In this document: piece after piece, positions 60,955-64,000 of the stretch
How positions within the stretch are numbered: position 1 is the stretch's first letter
Layout of the letters: every line of letters begins with the position of its first letter
DNA from: Gottfriedia sp049568075
Lineage (GTDB): Bacteria; Bacillota; Bacilli; Bacillales; Bacillaceae_G
Length of the DNA stretch: 64,000 nucleotides
Reading direction: 5' to 3' (one strand)
Assembly: GCA_049568075.1 (NCBI GenBank)
Contig: CP144911.1
Notes under the pieces: generated by a model
What the model was told of the DNA's origin: nothing
The model's input: the letters and a program-made list of their open reading frames with translations, nothing else
The model's database searches: none
Made by a program: the position numbers and the translations under genes

Positions 60955-61060
60955 GTCACTTTGTATTTCTCTCTTTTCCATGATCAGACAGAGTGAAATC
61001 CTGGTGTTTATAGTCGACCCCGGTATCTACAACTGCACCTTATCCGTCTGAATACTTTGC
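60955..61060 (-). pseudogene. Relic of a subtilase catalytic-Asp region
   Basis: Read on the minus strand, KYSDG, a stop, then GAVVDTGVDYKHQDFTLSDH match the active-site Asp segment of the neighbouring proteases (VGVVDSGIDWTHKDMTLSDA). Stop codons before and 28 codons after show it is dead. It lies just downstream of the protease gene 61185 onward and indicates a former further copy. Confidence 0.75.
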
Positions 61061-61126
61061 AATAAAAAGTATTACAACAATCTAATAATTTCTTACTAGA
61101 CTTATTTCTCTTACTAATAAACTTAC

Positions 61127-61165
61127 AAAAAAATCGGTAACGACATATAGTCGTTACCGATTTTA
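61127..61165 (-). terminator. Terminator of the C-terminal protease gene
   Basis: AAAATCGGTAACGAC / GTCGTTACCGATTTT perfect stem plus T-run on the minus strand. Confidence 0.9.
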
Positions 61166-61184
61166 CTATATAACTATTATTCAA

Positions 61185-64000
61185 TTACTCTAAGTCAAGA
61201 TCAGTTAAAACACCATCTAAATCTTTACCTTTATATTTCTTAACTGGTTTACCTGCATTATCATCCCATGGATTTTGCATTAAGTAGTTGTTGATTACAT
61301 ACTGCATATCGTTCTCATCAACTTTACCATCATAGTTGATATCCGCATCACGTTTGTTAGTGCCCCAATAAGTTTCGATATATAGAGCATCTTTTACGTC
61401 GATTACATTATCTTTATTAACGTCACCACCAGGGATATAGCTATAATCAACTGGTTTAGATCCAGCAGTTACTTTACCGTCTTCTATTAAACCTATTGTA
61501 AAGTTCTTCTTGAATGTGAAGTGTCCTGGTACGTCAATTGATAATGTAAATGGTTTATCTGTAATTGGTAATCTAGATGTAAAACCATATGGAGCAGTAG
61601 CACTATATCCTAAAGGATCAGCCACTCCGTATTCTTTGCCATCTGAATCTTTTACACTAATTTTTGATCCAGCTTTATTATAATCAATACTAGTTTTCAT
61701 TACTGGACTTCCTGTATTATCAAATCCTGATGCTAGTCCTTCAGCTTGAACCGCACCCCTCATTAGTGAATAAGTAGGAGTCACATAGAAATAAGGTTGG
61801 ATACCTTGTGTTGTTAAGCTAGTATTATCCACATTTGTATAAACTGCTTTAAAGAATCTAGATGTACCAGTTGGATCTTCGAACTGCATTCCACCTTTGT
61901 AGTATTGGTCTTTTGCTTTGAAAGTTAAATCTATTAAAGAAGTATCTCCAGTAATACCTGTCGTCGCAAGGTTACCAGTCGCTGTTGCTGTGATTGTCAT
62001 AACATTGTATGTTAGGTTAAAAGGTGTAGATTTATATTGAACATCAAGTTTCCCATTATATTCACCATGTGCTTTAACATTTACAACATCAAGGAACTTA
62101 GTCGGATATAAGAACGAGTATTCAGCTTTTTTCACTGGTGTTGCGATATTTTTTGTTGAGAACGTTACTGTTGTTGAATCTCCCATGTTGATTCTTTGTT
62201 TATCAGAAATTGCTGTGGTATAAGCAGTTCCTTTTTTAATAAAGTAAACGTCTTTAAAGCTTCCATAGTTTTCTACAGTTGATTTATCTCGGTCATAGAA
62301 ATCATACTCTGTAATTGGTAATGTATTTGGACCAGCTGTAGCTAATGGAATTGTCGAGTTGAAATTTCCATTCTGATCTACTGGAATATTAATTTCAGCA
62401 GAATTATTTGGATTATAATAATACATTTTATTGTCGCCTTGTGAAGCAGTAATACCCGCTGCTTGCATTTCAGCTATGTTTTTATCAAATGCATTCCCTG
62501 ATACTGTAACAGTTTTATCTGTTGCATTAGCAGTTTCTACGATTTGACCTGCTTCGTAGTTCATTGTAACCTTTGGCTCTTTTTCACCATAAAAAACTGG
62601 AGCGTCTTTAGTGAATGTTTCACCTTTATCATTTGTACCTACCATTCTAATTTTCCATAGTCCTGGATCAATTTCTTCGTAACCAAAGCCAATAGGGTTG
62701 TCTGGATCCCCTGTTAATGGATTATATTGACCCATGCTCAATACACCTCGGAAATAATACTCAATTCCCTCTTCTGCCCCCATTCCATCCGCTGTACCAA
62801 GATATCCAATTTCTTCGTTTGTTTTCGGATTGACAAGGAAGAAGTCAAACGTACGCATATGAGATTTAAGTTTGAAATTTACTCCAACTGACCATTTGGT
62901 TGCATTACTTCCTGCTTCATATGGAAGGGTGAAAGCTGCTGGATTTCCATTAACATAATCAATTCCTTCATTCACTGTATGAATTGCAAACGGAATTTTA
63001 TATGTTTCATCAGGGTTCTTTTGATTTGTATAGACCACATATCCTTCATACGTTCCAAGTTTTGCAGTTTTTGGAACATTGATGGTCGCATCCATATTCG
63101 CACTGCTATTTCGTTCCACTTTTACAGATGAACTCACATCTAATGTTACTCCATTAGCTTCAGCATCTTGATCTGCTCTTGAGTCATTTGTAAAGCGTCC
63201 ATCCAATGCTTGGAATTGAACTTTTACATCATATTTTTTATCCTCTGAACTTTTATTAATTATAGTAACAGAACGGTGATCTGCTATAGCATTACCATTA
63301 GCAGCTTGTTCACCAAAGCTTAATGCACCAGTAATGTTTTTAATTGTTTTGATTCCTTTACTTGCAAGCGTAATTGTACTCGAATTATCTGCTTTATCAC
63401 TTAAAGTTTTTGTCTTGTCTTTCACTTGAATTTGAGTTTGTGCATGTACAGCTTTGTAAGGATTAACAAGGCCTGCACCTACCTCATATACACTATATTT
63501 ATCATTTAATGGGTCTGCGGTATTCATAAGCGTTGCCTTAATATCTGATGGAGACATTTCTGGATGAGCTTGCTTTAATAATGCTGCAACCCCTGAAACA
63601 TTCGGTGTAGCCATCGATGTACCAGATAAGCGTTCATATGCATATTTATAATCAGTTAATGGATTTCCATTATCGTCTTTATGCATAAAGGATGGGACAG
63701 TTGAGAATACAGACACTCCTGGTGCTGTTACTTCTGGTTTAATATCGTATAATACACGTGATGGACCTCTAGAGCTAAAATCTGCTAATTTATTACCTCG
63801 AGTTACAGTTTGGCTCATATTACCGAAAGTAAAGTCGATTGCCTTTCCTTTATTTGCTTCATTTAAAGGAATTTTAATTTGAATATTCGTACCTTGTGCG
63901 CTACCTATTAAAAATGTTGGAATATATCCATATACATTACCTAAATATACATCTTGTAATGCATCACCAGATGTATTCACTAATACAACAGCCATTGCTC
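61185..64000 (-). CDS. Large secreted subtilase with cohesin-like and dockerin-like domains (5' end outside window)
   Basis: At least 937 codons; the frame stays open at the window edge, so the Asp and His active-site part lies beyond 64000. Seen: the PA-domain end, GFGNMSQ/KLADFSSRGPSRVLYDIKPEVTAPG, and the Ser motif SGTSMATPNVSGVAALLKQAHP. Then beta-sandwich domains, a cohesin-like domain (about 620-760 of the visible part, starting AISDKQRINMGDSTTVTFST), and a C-terminal dockerin-like pair of Ca loops (DVNKDNVIDVKDALYI, DINYDGKVDENDMQYV). The two kinds of domain in one protease suggest surface assembly or self-association. Stop at 61185-61187. Confidence 0.92.
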   Translation of the reverse strand, partial: AMAVVLVNTSGDALQDVYLGNVYGYIPTFLIGSAQGTNIQIKIPLNEANKGKAIDFTFGNMSQTVTRGNKLADFSSRGPSRVLYDIKPEVTAPGVSVFSTVPSFMHKDDNGNPLTDYKYAYERLSGTSMATPNVSGVAALLKQAHPEMSPSDIKATLMNTADPLNDKYSVYEVGAGLVNPYKAVHAQTQIQVKDKTKTLSDKADNSSTITLASKGIKTIKNITGALSFGEQAANGNAIADHRSVTIINKSSEDKKYDVKVQFQALDGRFTNDSRADQDAEANGVTLDVSSSVKVERNSSANMDATINVPKTAKLGTYEGYVVYTNQKNPDETYKIPFAIHTVNEGIDYVNGNPAAFTLPYEAGSNATKWSVGVNFKLKSHMRTFDFFLVNPKTNEEIGYLGTADGMGAEEGIEYYFRGVLSMGQYNPLTGDPDNPIGFGYEEIDPGLWKIRMVGTNDKGETFTKDAPVFYGEKEPKVTMNYEAGQIVETANATDKTVTVSGNAFDKNIAEMQAAGITASQGDNKMYYYNPNNSAEINIPVDQNGNFNSTIPLATAGPNTLPITEYDFYDRDKSTVENYGSFKDVYFIKKGTAYTTAISDKQRINMGDSTTVTFSTKNIATPVKKAEYSFLYPTKFLDVVNVKAHGEYNGKLDVQYKSTPFNLTYNVMTITATATGNLATTGITGDTSLIDLTFKAKDQYYKGGMQFEDPTGTSRFFKAVYTNVDNTSLTTQGIQPYFYVTPTYSLMRGAVQAEGLASGFDNTGSPVMKTSIDYNKAGSKISVKDSDGKEYGVADPLGYSATAPYGFTSRLPITDKPFTLSIDVPGHFTFKKNFTIGLIEDGKVTAGSKPVDYSYIPGGDVNKDNVIDVKDALYIETYWGTNKRDADINYDGKVDENDMQYVINNYLMQNPWDDNAGKPVKKYKGKDLDGVLTDLDLE

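Overview
This is an AT-rich chromosomal segment of a spore-forming member of the Bacillaceae. The evidence is a Bacillus-type block (tyrS, acsA, acuA-acuB-acuC, ccpA, aroA with fused chorismate mutase, ytxJ, ytxG), strong GGAGG-type ribosome binding sites, TTG/GTG starts, a FapR box, many T-boxes and a germinant-receptor permease. I see no rRNA, tRNA, prophage, intact insertion sequence or CRISPR array.

Layout. 1-3 kb: a secreted protein of unknown role, a small conserved protein, a DUF218 protein and a 44-residue protein. 3-7 kb: a tyrosine-controlled block in which a Tyr T-box precedes tyrS and a second Tyr T-box precedes a GNAT gene and an NhaC-family transporter. 7-20.5 kb: LemA/TPM pair, acsA divergent from acuABC, ccpA, aroA, then an alpha/beta hydrolase, an acetamidase-family gene and a rhodanese gene lying between aroA and ytxJ-ytxG, followed by an M29 aminopeptidase. 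20.5-30.5 kb: transporters (DAACS, a second NhaC), PhzF and HD-domain proteins, and a second-type MetRS behind a Met T-box. 30.5-35 kb: DUF2935, an Rrf2/DoxX/broken thioredoxin-reductase-like cluster, an arylamine acetyltransferase. 35-47 kb: accessory regulators and transporters, including an APC permease behind two tandem T-boxes whose specifiers read Phe then Tyr. 47-52 kb: a secreted nucleosidase under a guanine-class riboswitch, a gpsA paralogue, a tandem dyad-repeat array, FapR-controlled fabH and an orphan GerB permease. 53-64 kb: two very large secreted subtilases, a fragment of a third, and a sigma factor paired with a ClpP paralogue.

How genes work together. AcsA, AcuA and AcuC form the known acetylation switch for acetyl-CoA synthetase, with CcpA as probable carbon control; a cre-like palindrome lies inside the acsA start. 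Five T-boxes tie tyrS, a likely tyrosine transporter, an aromatic amino acid permease and a second MetRS to tRNA charging. The guanine riboswitch sits on a secreted nucleosidase in which the usual catalytic Asp is Asn, a change that in related enzymes goes with 6-oxopurine specificity. The ECF-like sigma factor ends in an ssrA-like Met-Ala-Ala tail directly before its own clpP gene, suggesting feedback proteolysis.

Signs of decay and rearrangement are a thioredoxin-reductase-like gene with an internal deletion, a 3' fragment of a short-chain dehydrogenase, a subtilase relic and several dispersed or tandem intergenic repeats. All functions are inferred from reading the sequence; no database search was possible.
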